A stretch of DNA of 64,000 nt, from assembly GCF_016756535.1 (NCBI RefSeq), contig NZ_AP023247.1:6386501-6450500 (forward strand), written 5' to 3'. Positions 19,255-29,593 of this stretch are shown here, one piece after another. The position numbers were made by a program, and so were the translations under genes. The stretch's first letter is position 1. Every line of letters begins with the position of its first letter. A model generated the notes under the pieces. The model saw nothing but the letters and a program-made list of their open reading frames with translations. It searched no databases and was not told the DNA's origin. This DNA comes from Mesorhizobium sp. 131-2-1. Its GTDB lineage: Bacteria; Pseudomonadota; Alphaproteobacteria; Rhizobiales; Rhizobiaceae.

Positions 19255-20668
19255 TCAGATCCCGATTGCCTCGTAGGCAGCAGCAACCCTGCGAATGGCA
19301 GTGACATAGGCGGCGGTTCTGTAGTCGCCCAGTTCAGGCTGCACCTCGAGCAGATCGGCAATGTTGGTCCAGGCGCTGCGCATTACGTCCTCGAGGCCTG
19401 AGCAGACCAGGTCGATCTCGGCGCCGCCTTCGAGGAACTCGTCGCGCATGTCGGCGGGGAATTGCTTGCCCGTCATCCGTTCAAGCGCAGCGGCAATTGT
19501 CTGGTTGCGCCGCTCGCGCCGGCGCCGCTCCATCAGACCGAAGGGAATGTGCGTCAGGTTCTTCACCCATTCGAAGTAGCTGACCACGACGCCGCCGGCA
19601 TTGACGTAGAGATCGGGAAGGAGGGTTATGCCGCGGGCACGCAGGATCTTGTCGGATTCGAAGGTGACGGGACCGTTGGCCGCCTCGACGATCAGATGCG
19701 CCTTGATGCGCTCGGCGTTCTCGGCATGGATTGCGTTTTCCATCGCCGCCGGGATAAGGACGTCGCAGGGCTGCTCGATGCCGGACATGTCGTCGGCAAA
19801 CGAGATCGCGCCTTCGAAGCCCAGAATGCTGCCGGTGCGCAGCTGATGCTGCTTCAGCGCCTCGATGGCAAGGCCATCATGATTGGCGACATAGCCGTCG
19901 CGTTCAGCCACGGCGATCACGCGTGCGCTGTCCTCTTCCGACAAGAACTTGGCGGCGTGATAGCCGACATTTCCGAAGCCCTGGACGATGGCGGAGGCGC
20001 CCTTGAGCACGCGCCGGCCGTCGAGGCCTGGTGTGCGGGCATCGCGAAGGAAGCTCTGGATAGCGAATTGAACCCCCCTGCCCGTCGCCCTCGGTGCGTC
20101 CTGCAATGCCGCCCTTGGACAACGGCTTGCCGGTTACGCAGGCACGCGCATTGACGACATCAGTCGGATTCGCGCGGCGGTACTCGTCCATTATCCAGGC
20201 CATCTCACGCTCGCCCGTGCCGATGTCGGGAGCCGGAACGTTAACGCCGGGGCCGATCAGGCTCCGCTTGTTGAGTTCCTGGGTGAAGCGGCGGGTGATG
20301 CGCTCGAGCTCCTGCGGGCTCCACTCGCGCGGATTGATCCTGAGCGCTCCCTTGGAACCGCCGAAGGGTACGTCGACGAGCGAGCATTTGAGCGTCATCA
20401 ACGCCGCAAGCGCCTCGACTTCCTCGGCATCAGTATTCAACGCATAGCGGATGCCGCCCTTGACCGGCTCGCTGTGTTCGCTGTGGACCGAGCGCCAGCC
20501 GATGAAGCTGTACATGCGTCCGCGCAGCCTGACACCGAAGCGGACCGTGTAGGTCGAGTTACACTGGATGATCCGTTCCGCCAGTCCCTCCGGCAGATCG
20601 AGGAAGGACATGGCGTGACGAAAGTTCTGGTCGACGCTTTCAAGGAAACCCGCTGAATTGACCTGCAT
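19255..20668 (-). pseudogene. Glutamate dehydrogenase, single-base frameshift
   Basis: From ATG 20668 (MQVNSAGFLESVDQNF) the dehydrogenase reads normally through the catalytic-lysine regions (PVKGGIRY, TLKCSLVDVPFGGSKGALR), VPAPDIGTGEREMAWIMDEY and GKPLSKGGIAGRTE. One extra G at about 20089 shifts the frame; the next frame continues at once with ATGRGVQFAI, the Rossmann motif VQGFGNVGYHAAKF, VEAANGPVT and PDLYVNAGGVVVSYFEW to the stop at 19255. Apart from that base the gene is complete (about 470 residues) and well conserved. It catalyses oxidative deamination of glutamate (or a related amino acid) with NAD(P). Either a very recent pseudogene or a sequencing error. Confidence 0.9.
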
Positions 20669-20780
20669 TTTGCCGATCTCGCTCGACCGTGTTGATGTTG
20701 CATGCACTTTTTATTTGCTCCTGAAGGGGCGACGACGGGGAATCGGTCGCGGTGCGCGCGAGCGTGAGGAAGCAGGGCGT

Positions 20781-21278
20781 TCAACTCACAATGCTCCGAT
20801 GAACGGCGCTGCGTCTGAGCAGCGCGTAGATCAGCGTGAACAGCCGGCGCGCCGTGTCCTTGTCTATGCTGACTTTGGTGGAGAGGCGCTCTCTCAAGAG
20901 TTCGGCGGCTTTGTCATGGAGACCACGCCGGCCCACGTCGATGGCTTCGAGACGATCGGGTCCCGGCCAGCGCATAGCCTGCTGATAGCTTAGGCACATG
21001 CGGGTGTAGTCCTTGAGCAGCCTGCGCAAAGGCGACAGCGAGAGATAATGGCTGACAACATGCGCGCCGTCCTCGTCCGTGATATGCAATGCTAGGCGCC
21101 CTTCCCCTGCGTCGATCTTCAGGCGATAGGGACCACCGCCGTGCCCGATTGGGACGAAGCTGTTGCTCTCCAGAAGCTCGCTAACTGCAAGAGCCTGCTC
21201 GCGCAAAATCTCCGCATCTGCGCCACCCAAGGAACAGCCTAGCGAGACATCGTAGAGGCGGAACGCAGTTGCGGGCAT
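20781..21278 (-). CDS. UPF0262 family protein
   Basis: A 165-residue protein with [67 protein letters not shown] and the C-terminal [17 protein letters not shown]. These are the hallmarks of UPF0262, a soluble family conserved in rhizobia and other alphaproteobacteria, of unknown function. Length is normal and the frame intact. In other genomes it lies near housekeeping genes; here it sits between a frameshifted dehydrogenase and a chimeric relic. Confidence 0.85.
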   Translation of the reverse strand: MPATAFRLYDVSLGCSLGGADAEILREQALAVSELLESNSFVPIGHGGGPYRLKIDAGEGRLALHITDEDGAHVVSHYLSLSPLRRLLKDYTRMCLSYQQAMRWPGPDRLEAIDVGRRGLHDKAAELLRERLSTKVSIDKDTARRLFTLIYALLRRSAVHRSIVS

Positions 21279-21291
21279 GGTATCGGGCCCC

Positions 21292-21834
21292 TCACATCGC
21301 TTCCATGCACATCGCGACGCCCATGCCGCCGCCGATCTCGAAGACCAGTGTGTTGAAGACGCGAGCGCCGCCCGAGGCGCCGATCGGATGGCTTATGGCA
21401 ATGGCGCCGCCATTGCCATTAAAGATCGAGGGATCCCAGCCCATGCCATTGTTGAGGGCGCGGGCCTGTGCGGCGAAGGCTTCGTCGGCCTTCACAGGGT
21501 CCAGATCCTTGACAGACCAGCCGGCCTTCTCCAGCGGTCTCTGCGAGGCCGGGATCGGCCCGGTGCCCATCTGGCGGATATAATAGTCCTGGTCGACGAT
21601 GGTGTCGCATTTCCTGCCCTTGATGGTGACGGCGACAATCTCGTCCTTGGACTTGCCGGCAAGCTGGTCAAGGGCATGGGGGGCGCCATGGACCTGGTCG
21701 CCGGAGTGAAGCGGGTCGTCGCCCATCGGAAGCTCGGGGATGCCGCAGAGGCCGAACCCGCCAGGCGCGATGAACATCTCGTCGAATAGCAAGCCCTCAA
21801 GAGCTGCCAGCGGACTCTCGTGGGTCTTATTCAT
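21292..21834 (-). pseudogene. Chimera of CoA-transferase start and thiolase end
   Basis: The first ~34 residues (LEGLLFDEMFIAPGGFGLCGIPE) are the N-terminus of a 3-oxoacid CoA-transferase alpha subunit. After a short join the rest is the C-terminal third of acetyl-CoA acetyltransferase ([65 protein letters not shown]) with internal deletions; the nucleophilic cysteine half is absent. A single frame runs through, but neither activity could survive. It looks like a deletion that joined two ketone-body or polyhydroxybutyrate pathway genes. Confidence 0.85.
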
Positions 21835-21924
21835 GGTCTCCCCTTGTGGTGGCGCACCGCAGCCGCCAAAAAAGCGTAGCTTGCCTGTCGTGAGAGCGGC
21901 TGGGCTGCTCCCGTCGAATTCCGC

Positions 21925-23343
21925 TCATCCGCGATTGATGCAAACCACCTTTGGCTGCGTCATCTCTTCGTAAGCAAAGCGCACCCCTTCCCGGCCCATG
22001 CTACCGTATTTGAAGCCCCCGAAGGGCATGGCATCGAAGCGGTAGTCCGAAGAGTCGTTGATCATCACACCGCCAGCCTCGATCCTGCTTGCAGCCTCGA
22101 GCGCGACGTTGATATCCTTGGTGAAGATTCCAGCATGGAGGCTGTAATCCGAATCGTTGGCCATTTCGATTGCTTCATCGAGCGTGGCGAAGGGCGCGAG
22201 CATGACCACGGGCGCGAACACTTCCTCCTGCCATGCGCGGCAGGTCGGCGGCGTGCCTACGAGGACGGTCGGGGTGTACAGAGACCCCTTGCGATGGTTG
22301 CCACAAAGCAGCGTGGCACCTGCTTGGATGGCCTCGTTCACAGTTGCTTCAGTGAGCTCAGCGACTTGGGCAGATATCATCGGCCCGACGTCGGTGTCCT
22401 CCTGCATCGGATCACCCACCTTGAGCTTCCTGGTGGCCGCGACAAAGGCATCGCGGAATTGGTCGTAGAGCTCCGCCTGGATCAGGATGCGCTGCGCGCC
22501 GATGCAGTTTTGCCCGGCGGCCCAGAAGGCGCCGGAGACGCAACCTTCGACTGCCTTGTCGAAGTCGCAGTCATTCATCACGATAACAGGGGCATTGCCG
22601 CCAAGCTCCATCGCGAGCTTCTTTAGGCCAGCCACGCGGCTGATGGCTTCGCCAGTGGCAAAGCCGCCGGTGAAGGACACGACGCGCACCTCACGCGCTG
22701 TGATCATCGCGGTCACCAGCTCTCTGTCACCGTGAGCGACGGTAATGACTTCTTTAGGCAGACCGCCCTCATGCAGCGCTTCGGCAAGCTTGATAGCCGA
22801 AAACGGTGTCAGGTTCGACGGCTTGAGCAACACGGAGTTGCCGCCGGCGATTGCAGGCCCGAGCTTATGAGCGACAAGGTTCAGTGGATCGTTATAGGGG
22901 GTGATAGCTGTAATGATGCCGAGCGGCTCGCGCGTGAACCACCCTTGCCGCTGCTCCGATCCCGTGTAGGCATCGAAAGGCACGATTTCACCTGCGTTGC
23001 GCTTTGCCTCTTCGGCCGAAAGCTGCAGCGTGTTGACGCAGCGCAGCACTTCCTTGCGGGCCTGAACAATCGTCTTGCCTGCTTCGCGAACGATGGTTTC
23101 GGCGAAAGCGTTGCTTCGGCTTTCGATAATTTGCGCGGCGCGTCCCAAAATGGCGGCCCGTTTGTGCCTCGGCAAATTGCGCGACAGCTCGGCACCATGG
23201 CGAGCTCGCTCGAGCAGCTTCTCCATATCGGCAGGATGCGTCGCTTCGACCGATCCAAGCAGCGCCCCATCATAAGGGCTGTGAATGGAGATCGGAGCCA
23301 AGCTGGTCGTGACGTGGAGTTTGGCGGCAAGCATGTGTCCCAT
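21925..23343 (-). CDS. NAD(P)-dependent aldehyde dehydrogenase
   Basis: A complete 472-residue aldehyde dehydrogenase. It has the [30 protein letters not shown] segment (cofactor site), VSFTGG, the catalytic glutamate in MELGGNAP, the nucleophile in [19 protein letters not shown] and [15 protein letters not shown]. It oxidises an aldehyde to the acid; the family branch is nearest lactaldehyde/phosphonoacetaldehyde-type enzymes. The omega-aminotransferase gene lies 145 bp upstream on the same strand, so the pair probably acts in sequence: amine to aldehyde, aldehyde to acid. ATG 23343 has AGGGG three bases upstream; ATG 23334 (MLAAKL) is better spaced and may be the true start. Confidence 0.92.
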   Translation of the reverse strand: MGHMLAAKLHVTTSLAPISIHSPYDGALLGSVEATHPADMEKLLERARHGAELSRNLPRHKRAAILGRAAQIIESRSNAFAETIVREAGKTIVQARKEVLRCVNTLQLSAEEAKRNAGEIVPFDAYTGSEQRQGWFTREPLGIITAITPYNDPLNLVAHKLGPAIAGGNSVLLKPSNLTPFSAIKLAEALHEGGLPKEVITVAHGDRELVTAMITAREVRVVSFTGGFATGEAISRVAGLKKLAMELGGNAPVIVMNDCDFDKAVEGCVSGAFWAAGQNCIGAQRILIQAELYDQFRDAFVAATRKLKVGDPMQEDTDVGPMISAQVAELTEATVNEAIQAGATLLCGNHRKGSLYTPTVLVGTPPTCRAWQEEVFAPVVMLAPFATLDEAIEMANDSDYSLHAGIFTKDINVALEAASRIEAGGVMINDSSDYRFDAMPFGGFKYGSMGREGVRFAYEEMTQPKVVCINRG

Positions 23344-23488
23344 GTCCCCTATTCGTAATGAACCTCCAGTCTGGAGGTCGAACTTGTGTCGCGGGCAGGT
23401 GCTGCCGTGCCCGTTCCTGAATTTTTGACGCGGCCACTACGAAGGCCAGCGCAAAGCGGCCGGTGTGGGCCGCCGCGCTTCGTGATGA

Positions 23489-24892
23489 TCAGAGCTTCGG
23501 GTGGCTGCGAACGAGGTCGTCGATCACACAGCGCACTGCCTTTTCGGCAATGGACACGATCTCGTCGACTTCTTCCCTGGTGGTTACGAGCGGCGGCGCA
23601 AAGCCGAGGATGTCACCATGCGGCATGGCGCGGGCGATCAAGCCACGGTCCCGGGCAGCTTTCGAGACGCGAGCACCGACTTTCAGCGATGGATCAAAGC
23701 GCGTCTTTTTCTCGCGGTCGGCAACGAACTCGATTGCACCCATCAGGCCAACGCCGCGCACCTCACCGACGATGGGCAGCTGGGCGAACTTCTCCTTCAG
23801 TTGCGCCTGGAAATAGGCGCCGACCTGGCGGGCATTGCCGGGCAGATCTTCCTTTTCGACAATGTCGAGCACCGCATTTGCCGCGGCCGCGCCGATCGGA
23901 TGGCCGGAATAGGTATATCCGTGCGAGAAGGCGCCGACACGATCAGCGCCGTTTTCGAGGACCTCGTAGACATTCTCGCCGACGATCGCGGCCGAGAGCG
24001 GGAAGTAGGCGGAGGTCAGGCCCTTGGCCACGGTGATCAGGTCGGGCTCAATGCCATAATGCTGCGAGCCAAACATCGAACCGGTGCGGCCGAAGCCGGT
24101 GATGACTTCGTCGGCGATCAAGAGCACGTCATGCTTCTTGAGCACGGTCTGGATCGCTTCCCAATAGCCTTCGGGCGGGGGCGTGATGCCACCCGTGCCA
24201 AGCACCGGCTCGGCGATGAAGGCGCCGACATTGTCTGACCCCAGCTTCTCGATCAGCTGGTCGAGCTCTGCCGCACGGCGAGCGGAGAACTCGCGTTCGG
24301 TTTCGCCCAGGTTGGCGCCCCAATAGTGATGCGGCACGCCCGTGTGAACGACCTGCGGCAGCGGTAGGTCCATATGGTCGTGATAGAAGCTCATGCCGGT
24401 CATCGAGCCGGATACCACGCTGCAGCCATGATAGCCGCGCTCGCGCGAGATGATCTTCTTCTTGTTCGGCTTGCCGCGCAGGTTGTTGTAGTACCAGACG
24501 AGCTTGGCCTGAGTCTCGTTCGCATCCGAGCCCGACATGCCGTAAAACACCTTGCTCATCCTGCCTGGCGCCATCTTGACCAGACGATCGGACAGGATCG
24601 CGAGTTCGTCCGTCGTGTGCGCTGCATAGGTATGGTAGTACGCCAGCCGATAGGCTTGGCGCGAGATCGCCTCAGCGACTTCAGTGCGGCCATAGCCGAC
24701 GTTCACGCAGTAGAGTCCCGCAAAGCCGTCGATCAACTGATTGCCATGGGCGTCCTGGATCCGGATGCCTTGGCCTGTTTCCACAATGGTCGGGTCGCCG
24801 AGCTTGCCAGTGGCAAAGTCCTTAAGCTGCGTAAAGGGATGAAGAACGGCATTTCTGTCCTTCTCGCTGATTTCTTTGATGTTGATCGTCAT
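23489..24892 (-). CDS. Omega-aminotransferase, class III
   Basis: A complete 467-residue class III aminotransferase starting at ATG 24892 behind an AAGGA ribosome site. Motifs: GFAGLYCVNVGYG, FYGMSGSDANETQ, SRERGYHGCSVVSGSMTG, FIAEPVLGTGGITPPP, LIADEVITGFGRTG, the PLP lysine in TVAKGLTSAYFPLSA and HGYTYSGHPIGAAAA. This subgroup (taurine-, putrescine- or beta-alanine-pyruvate aminotransferases) transfers the terminal amino group to pyruvate. Together with the aldehyde dehydrogenase downstream it fits catabolism of a diamine or omega-amino acid. The exact substrate is not readable. Confidence 0.92.
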   Translation of the reverse strand: MTINIKEISEKDRNAVLHPFTQLKDFATGKLGDPTIVETGQGIRIQDAHGNQLIDGFAGLYCVNVGYGRTEVAEAISRQAYRLAYYHTYAAHTTDELAILSDRLVKMAPGRMSKVFYGMSGSDANETQAKLVWYYNNLRGKPNKKKIISRERGYHGCSVVSGSMTGMSFYHDHMDLPLPQVVHTGVPHHYWGANLGETEREFSARRAAELDQLIEKLGSDNVGAFIAEPVLGTGGITPPPEGYWEAIQTVLKKHDVLLIADEVITGFGRTGSMFGSQHYGIEPDLITVAKGLTSAYFPLSAAIVGENVYEVLENGADRVGAFSHGYTYSGHPIGAAAANAVLDIVEKEDLPGNARQVGAYFQAQLKEKFAQLPIVGEVRGVGLMGAIEFVADREKKTRFDPSLKVGARVSKAARDRGLIARAMPHGDILGFAPPLVTTREEVDEIVSIAEKAVRCVIDDLVRSHPKL

Positions 24893-26128
24893 CGGACATT
24901 CCTTTCAAGCAGCGATATTCCAACGCAGAAGTATTTTTGGACTCAAGGTAATCGGCCAAGCTGTGCCTTGACCCCTGCGAACGAACCGGATTGCTCCGCT
25001 GAGCTACGCTCGACTTTTCAACAATTCAGGCCAGCTCGACGACTCTAGGCCACGTTCAGCACAGATTTTATGTGCTCCTAGCTTCTTCTGAAGGCTAAGC
25101 GGCCTCGCCTGCCAATTGACGTCAAAAATCGGGTCGCCTATGCAGAATCGCGGCAAAACGCTTTCAACCTTGCAGGAATACGCTATTGACCTTGATCGCG
25201 CAGACGCGTCCCTTGTCGACGGCCGCGAAGAAAAATAATCGACTGACATCCGATGATTCTCGACTAGCGCGCGCTTGCCATTGCCCGCGGTGGCTTGCCA
25301 CTTCACACGACCGTCTCTGCTAATTGCGGCCCGACTTACGACGCGGTCGTCAACTATAGCGCCGATGCCGTGATCGTGATTACGCCGCGCGCAAACGCGG
25401 TCGAACCGGCCGACCACGAGTTTCAAAGGGATCAGCATATCGGTGTGCTGTCCGATCGGACCATCGAGCTGACCGAGCAAGGGTGTCATGTGCGAGGCAT
25501 TACCCGTGTCCTGGTCGCCCATCGTGTGAGCGATGACTCGCCGCGATCGGCATCCACGGCCAGATGCAGCTTGCGTCATCTCCGGCGGGATCTGGCGCCC
25601 TCCTTCTCCTCCTGCCATTGGCCTGCGCCATAGGAACTCGGCCGACATTTGTAGCCGCTTTGATCGTCGGATCTGGTCGGCGACGGCGCGCCACTGGGAA
25701 CTGGCAGCTTCGGGCGACCCTGCGCGAAGGCGGTGGCAATGAACGAGGCCGTCACGACGACCGGCAGATGGTGCGATCCTCACCTGCGTGCTAAACGACG
25801 AATTGAGCGCGGGGCGGCGGCCTGCCAGGAAGCGCTCGGTCACGGGTTTGAAACGGCCTCCGGCCAGCCCGCGGCGATTTAATGCCATGTAGCTGCAAGA
25901 CGCAGGTTTAGTGCGGAAATGGAGCGCATTTTGCGCAAATGCCCTACTTAACTCAGCTAGAGTGTACATCGGGCAAACAGCAACGGGATCGGACTGGCTG
26001 CGCAGTGCCGAGGCCCCTTGGTGATTGTTGACCTGCATGGGATAAGGGAACCGGCCGCACCATGATCTGGTCAAGTGTGACTAGATGTATAGATGGGAGC
26101 AGCGGCAGAACATCGGAGGTGTAAATTC
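24893..26128. other. Relic DNA without an intact gene
   Basis: Apart from the IS5-type scraps at 25230-25460 I recognise nothing. A long frame on the minus strand (25004-26074) is a spurious arginine/serine-rich translation that only happens to cover one transposase scrap. Confidence 0.5.
25230..25460. pseudogene. IS5-type transposase scraps in opposed orientation
   Basis: On the plus strand from about 25327, PTYDAVVNYSADAVIVI and PRANAVEPADHEFQRDQHI match the middle of an IS5-type transposase. On the minus strand of the adjoining 25230-25320, DGRVKWQATAGNGKRALVE matches the segment that normally follows it directly. So two neighbouring parts of one gene lie head to head, as after a small inversion. 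Dead. Confidence 0.55.
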
Positions 26129-26356
26129 ATGCACGACTGGACACCCGAGAACAGCACCGCCAAACCCTCTAGACGCGCGGTACTGAGGGGAATGGCGCCC
26201 CCTTTGCATGACTGGAATGGCACGAGTTCCATCGCTGTTTCGGCTTCGGCACACTCGCTGCCGGACAAAAATAAGGCGGGAGAGCCGACGGGTCGGCTTC
26301 TCGAACGAGGTTCCTTGGGCTTCTCAGGGCGCCGCTTGGCTTCATCAACGCGATGA
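26129..26356 (+). pseudogene. EhuB-like binding protein stub fused to the permease start
   Basis: A good ribosome site (GGAGG, nine bases before ATG 26129) starts a frame with SRRAVLRG, signal-like residues and KAGEPT. Shifting frame gives RVGFSNEVPWAS, then APLGFINAMTND; the intact EhuB-like protein at 41.8-42.6 kb has VRIGFSNEIPWAY and APLGFVNAMTID. So this is the first ~90 codons of a binding-protein gene, frameshifted, and cut exactly at NAMT, whose Met codon is now the start of the permease gene. The 75-codon frame ends at TGA 26356, overlapping that ATG as ATGA. It may still help translate the permease. Confidence 0.75.
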
Positions 26357-27027
26357 CAAACGATTTCGCGCTCGGCTTCAGCGTGGCAGCACTCGCCAAG
26401 GGGGTCGTGATCACCCTAGTTGTGACTTTCGCTTCATCCCTAGTGGCGATCGGCTTGGGGGTGGTTGTTGGCCTTATCCGGATATCGCCCCTTTGGCCGC
26501 TGCGCTGGCTCGGCATCGCGTATATCGAGTTTTTCCGCGGAACGTCGATGCTGGTTCAGGTCTACTGGTGGTTCTTTGTTCTGCCTATTTTCGGAATCGC
26601 GTTGTCCCAATGGACCGTCGCTATCTTCGGCATTGGTATGAATATTTCCGGTTACGGAGCCGAGGTAGTACGCGCCGCAATCCAAGGCGTCGACCGTGGT
26701 CAGTATGAAGCCAGCATAGCCCTAAACCTGCCGCGGTTCGCGGCCATGCGTAGAATATTCCTTCCTCAGGCGATTCGCGCCATGTTGCCCTCTTGGGGCA
26801 ACCTTTTGATAGATGTTCTGAAGGGCACATCTCTTATCTTTTTCATCAGCATTACCGAGCTGACCACGGCTGCCAAGCTGGCAGCCGACTTCACCGGCAA
26901 CTATTTGCTGTTCTTCGGAGTTGCATTATTTACCTACTACATCATCGCACGAGCGCTCATCACTCCGTTGGTGCGCCGGCTAGAACGTCGGCTGTCGCGC
27001 GGCTTCATCCGGGAGACACCAGTGTGA
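26353..27027 (+). CDS. Polar amino acid/ectoine-type ABC permease 1 (EhuC-like)
   Basis: A 224-residue inner-membrane permease of the HisM/EhuC type with about five hydrophobic segments (residues 12-34, 55-80, 85-105, 150-170, 185-205). EFFRGTSMLVQVYWWFF, the EAA loop EASIALNLPRFAAMRRIFLPQAIRAMLPSWGN and DVLKGTSLIFFISI are typical. It pairs with the second permease to form the channel. Its ATG is the residual NAMT Met of the truncated binding-protein gene, so the natural N-terminus may have been altered. It overlaps the second permease by GTGA and lies in one operon with the ATPase. Confidence 0.9.
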   Translation: MTNDFALGFSVAALAKGVVITLVVTFASSLVAIGLGVVVGLIRISPLWPLRWLGIAYIEFFRGTSMLVQVYWWFFVLPIFGIALSQWTVAIFGIGMNISGYGAEVVRAAIQGVDRGQYEASIALNLPRFAAMRRIFLPQAIRAMLPSWGNLLIDVLKGTSLIFFISITELTTAAKLAADFTGNYLLFFGVALFTYYIIARALITPLVRRLERRLSRGFIRETPV

Positions 27028-27692
27028 AAGCTTGGGATTGGTCGTACGTGTGTGAGGCGTTGCCGTATCTTTATCGGGGTGCGATCGTCACAGTTCAGGC
27101 TACACTGCTCGGTTTCGCGATCGCCCTAGTGCTAGGCCTAGTCCTCGCACTCATCCGCCAGTCGCCGAATCGCTATGTGTCGATTGCCATGAGGGAAATC
27201 ACGGATTTCGTTCGTTCGACGCCCCTCCTTCTGCAAGTGTTCTTCGTCTATTTCGTTGGTCCGCAGTTCGGCATCGTAATACCTACTTGGATGGCGGGCA
27301 TTGGTGTGCTGGGTCTCCACTACGCCGCCTACTGTTCGGAATGCTACCGTGGGGGCATCGAGAGCGTGGATGGTGGTCAATGGGAGGCTTGTACAGCGTT
27401 GAACCTGTCACGTGCACGTACCTGGCGCGTCGTCATACTACCACAGGCGGTCCCGCCGGCCGTGCCCAGTCTGGGCAACTACTTTATTGCTATGTTCAAA
27501 GACACACCGATCCTGGCTGCCATCTCCATTCTTGAGATGCTGCAGCAGGCGAAGAACTTTGGAGCCGAGAACTACCGCTATATAGAGGCTATCACGATGG
27601 CTGGCGTGTTTTACCTCGTGTTCAGTTTGGTAGCATCCGCGATCGTGCAGGGGATAAGCTTTTGGCTCCAACGCCGCTACCATTTACAGTAG
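27024..27692 (+). CDS. Polar amino acid/ectoine-type ABC permease 2 (EhuD-like)
   Basis: A 222-residue permease starting at GTG 27024, overlapping the previous stop (GTGA). Hydrophobic segments run at about 18-42, 58-85, 88-105, 155-172 and 188-212. [16 protein letters not shown], the EAA loop [35 protein letters not shown] and [15 protein letters not shown] place it with EhuD/HisQ permeases. Together with the preceding permease it would move the solute delivered by a periplasmic binding protein; the binding protein here is a stub, the nearest intact candidate being at 41.8 kb. Confidence 0.92.
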   Translation: MKAWDWSYVCEALPYLYRGAIVTVQATLLGFAIALVLGLVLALIRQSPNRYVSIAMREITDFVRSTPLLLQVFFVYFVGPQFGIVIPTWMAGIGVLGLHYAAYCSECYRGGIESVDGGQWEACTALNLSRARTWRVVILPQAVPPAVPSLGNYFIAMFKDTPILAAISILEMLQQAKNFGAENYRYIEAITMAGVFYLVFSLVASAIVQGISFWLQRRYHLQ

Positions 27693-27706
27693 AAGGTGTG
27701 ATGATA

Positions 27707-28585
27707 ATGAGTGAATTGATGGTCCGGCGCGAGGTCGTCCCGCAATTAGACGGCGGACCGCAAGTCTCGAAGGAGCCTAATCTCTTATGTGCGTGCAACA
27801 GGAAAGTTATAAGTGATCCCATGGTTCGCTTCGAGAACGTAACAAAGCGATACGGCGCATTGACAGTGCTGGATGGACTTAATTTGGACATTGCGCGGAA
27901 CGAAAAGGTATCCATTATAGGACCCTCAGGCTCGGGCAAAACTACTGTATTGCGCATGCTAATGACGTTGGAACGTATCGACGAAGGGGCGATCTGGGTC
28001 GACGGGGAGCCCCTCACGCACATGCGAAAGAACGACCGCCTGGTGCCGGCGGCCGGACGCCATCTTCGTCGTGTGCGCGGTAAGATTGGCATGGTTTTCC
28101 AGCACTTTAACCTGTTCCCGCACATGACCGCAGTGCAGAACTGCATGGAAGCGCCGATCTCGGTGCTTGGGCTCTCGAAGCAGGCGGCTGAAGCGCGCGC
28201 GGTCGAACTTCTTGAGATGGTAGGCTTGGGCGACAAAAAGAACCATTATCCAATTCAGCTCTCCGGCGGCCAAAAGCAGCGCGTGGCGATCGCGCGGGCT
28301 CTTGCAATGCGGCCCAAGGTGATGCTGTTTGACGAGGTTACATCGGCCCTCGACCCAGAGCTTGTTGGTGAGGTGCTCAATGTCATTCGTAAGCTCGGCG
28401 CCGAGCATGACCTCACCATGCTGATGGTGACGCACCAAATGGGCTTCGCTAAGGAGTTTTCAGATCGGGTCTGCTTCTTTTACGGTGGCAAGATTGCCGA
28501 ACAGGGCACTCCCGAGCAACTCTTCGGAAGCCCGCAAAACGAGCGGACGAGGCAATTCTTGAGTGCTGTGCTACAGGCGGGATAG
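27707..28585 (+). CDS. ABC transporter ATPase (EhuA-like)
   Basis: The third gene of the operon. The nucleotide-binding domain starts at [19 protein letters not shown]; Walker A is GPSGSGKTT, the Q-loop [13 protein letters not shown], the signature [15 protein letters not shown], Walker [14 protein letters not shown] and the H-loop MLMVTHQM. An AGAAGG ribosome site lies ahead of two possible starts, 27701 and 27707 (MSELMVRR). This gives about 40 residues before the domain, longer than the usual ATPase of this class, so an internal start nearer 27821 is possible. It energises the two permeases. A dead P-loop relative lies at 11.2 kb. Confidence 0.92.
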   Translation: MSELMVRREVVPQLDGGPQVSKEPNLLCACNRKVISDPMVRFENVTKRYGALTVLDGLNLDIARNEKVSIIGPSGSGKTTVLRMLMTLERIDEGAIWVDGEPLTHMRKNDRLVPAAGRHLRRVRGKIGMVFQHFNLFPHMTAVQNCMEAPISVLGLSKQAAEARAVELLEMVGLGDKKNHYPIQLSGGQKQRVAIARALAMRPKVMLFDEVTSALDPELVGEVLNVIRKLGAEHDLTMLMVTHQMGFAKEFSDRVCFFYGGKIAEQGTPEQLFGSPQNERTRQFLSAVLQAG

Positions 28586-28953
28586 AGAGACATATGGCGT
28601 TTGTTGCTCATGCAATGGAGGGTTCGAGGATTTCGCGCCGGTTGAGCGCATAGCGGATAGCCTTAGGTCAGTTTCGACTTTTCTGCCAGTCTCGGCAGTT
28701 CCGCCAGGAATGGAACAGTTCGGCGACGATCGGGACGGATTTCTCCTGCCGGATCGCAGTCCGGATTTCGACGTACTGGCCACGAACCTCTTTTCAGTGG
28801 CCCATAGCGGAGCCATCATCGATCATCGGTAGTGTGCTGAGAGTTCTGCAAATTCGCTGAGAGAGGGCGGTCATGGCAGGCTGGTGATGTTCAACGTCAC
28901 CGATTCACTGGAAGGAACGCCACCGCCGCCACGCATTGCAAAATGAAATTCAG
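28586..28953. other. No recognisable gene
   Basis: Downstream of the ABC operon; no motif-bearing frame and no clear terminator hairpin with a U-run that I can support. Confidence 0.35.
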
Positions 28954-29019
28954 GTGACGAATTGGAAGGAGTATGAGGTGGGACTTCGGCGGCGCGGCAG
29001 ATTGAGCGTGTGGCTGACG
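28954..29019 (+). pseudogene. IS5-type transposase N-terminal scrap
   Basis: VTNWKEYEVGLRRRGRLSVWLT is the well-conserved opening of IS5-type transposases (NWxxYxxxLRRRGSLxxW). Nothing downstream continues it. Dead. Confidence 0.65.
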
Positions 29020-29039
29020 TGGCAATCGTCAATATCATC

Positions 29040-29440
29040 TTCTGCACAACCGGCACCGACCGGCGCACAGCCAAACTCATTCCGGCGCGACGGCGTTGGC
29101 CGCCAGCCACATCGCGTATCTCCGACAGCAATCGATCCATAGGCGCCGCACTGATCATCAACATTTATCGCGAAGCTCGGCGCTCAGATCAAGGCGGCGG
29201 TGACGCTCAAGGCGGGGGGGCAAAATCGGGATCAGCCGTTTCAGGCGTTTTGAGCAGAGACGGTCGGATGCTTCCCATAAAGCCACCAGCGCCTCCAGAA
29301 CCTCGGGACAGCATATTGCCATATTGCCGAGTGGGTGGCCGCTTGACTGGCGGTAGCCGGGCACTCGGACCGCATGCGTGCGGTGATATCCGGTGATCGC
29401 GATAGACTCATTCAGGATCCGTTGCTTGTACTGGGAAATT
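29040..29440 (-). pseudogene. Integrase-core transposase relic
   Basis: The minus strand carries VLEALVALWEASDRLCSKRLKRLIPIL, LERHRRLDLSAELRDK and, after frame changes, MDRLLSEIRDVAGG and AVRRSVPV. These match in order the N-terminal and linker part of a group of large DDE integrase transposases (ALERHGxLxL ... SAATMDRLL ... RRSVPV). The catalytic core is absent. Dead. Confidence 0.6.
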
Positions 29441-29593
29441 TTCCTCACCACAATCAGGGAATATTCATTGCCCTGTGGAAATCAAGGTCTTGCGGGCAAT
29501 CCTCCGATTGTTTGGTGACCAGGCACGCTCCTGGCGTCATGCGAGATAGCTTTGTAAAGAACACCGAAGTTGCCTTCATGATGCATCCCTTTG

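Noticed and set aside
25004..26074. A 356-codon minus-strand frame
   Set aside because: Low-complexity arginine/serine-rich translation without family features; only a 20-residue stretch matches a transposase scrap, which is better explained as a relic.
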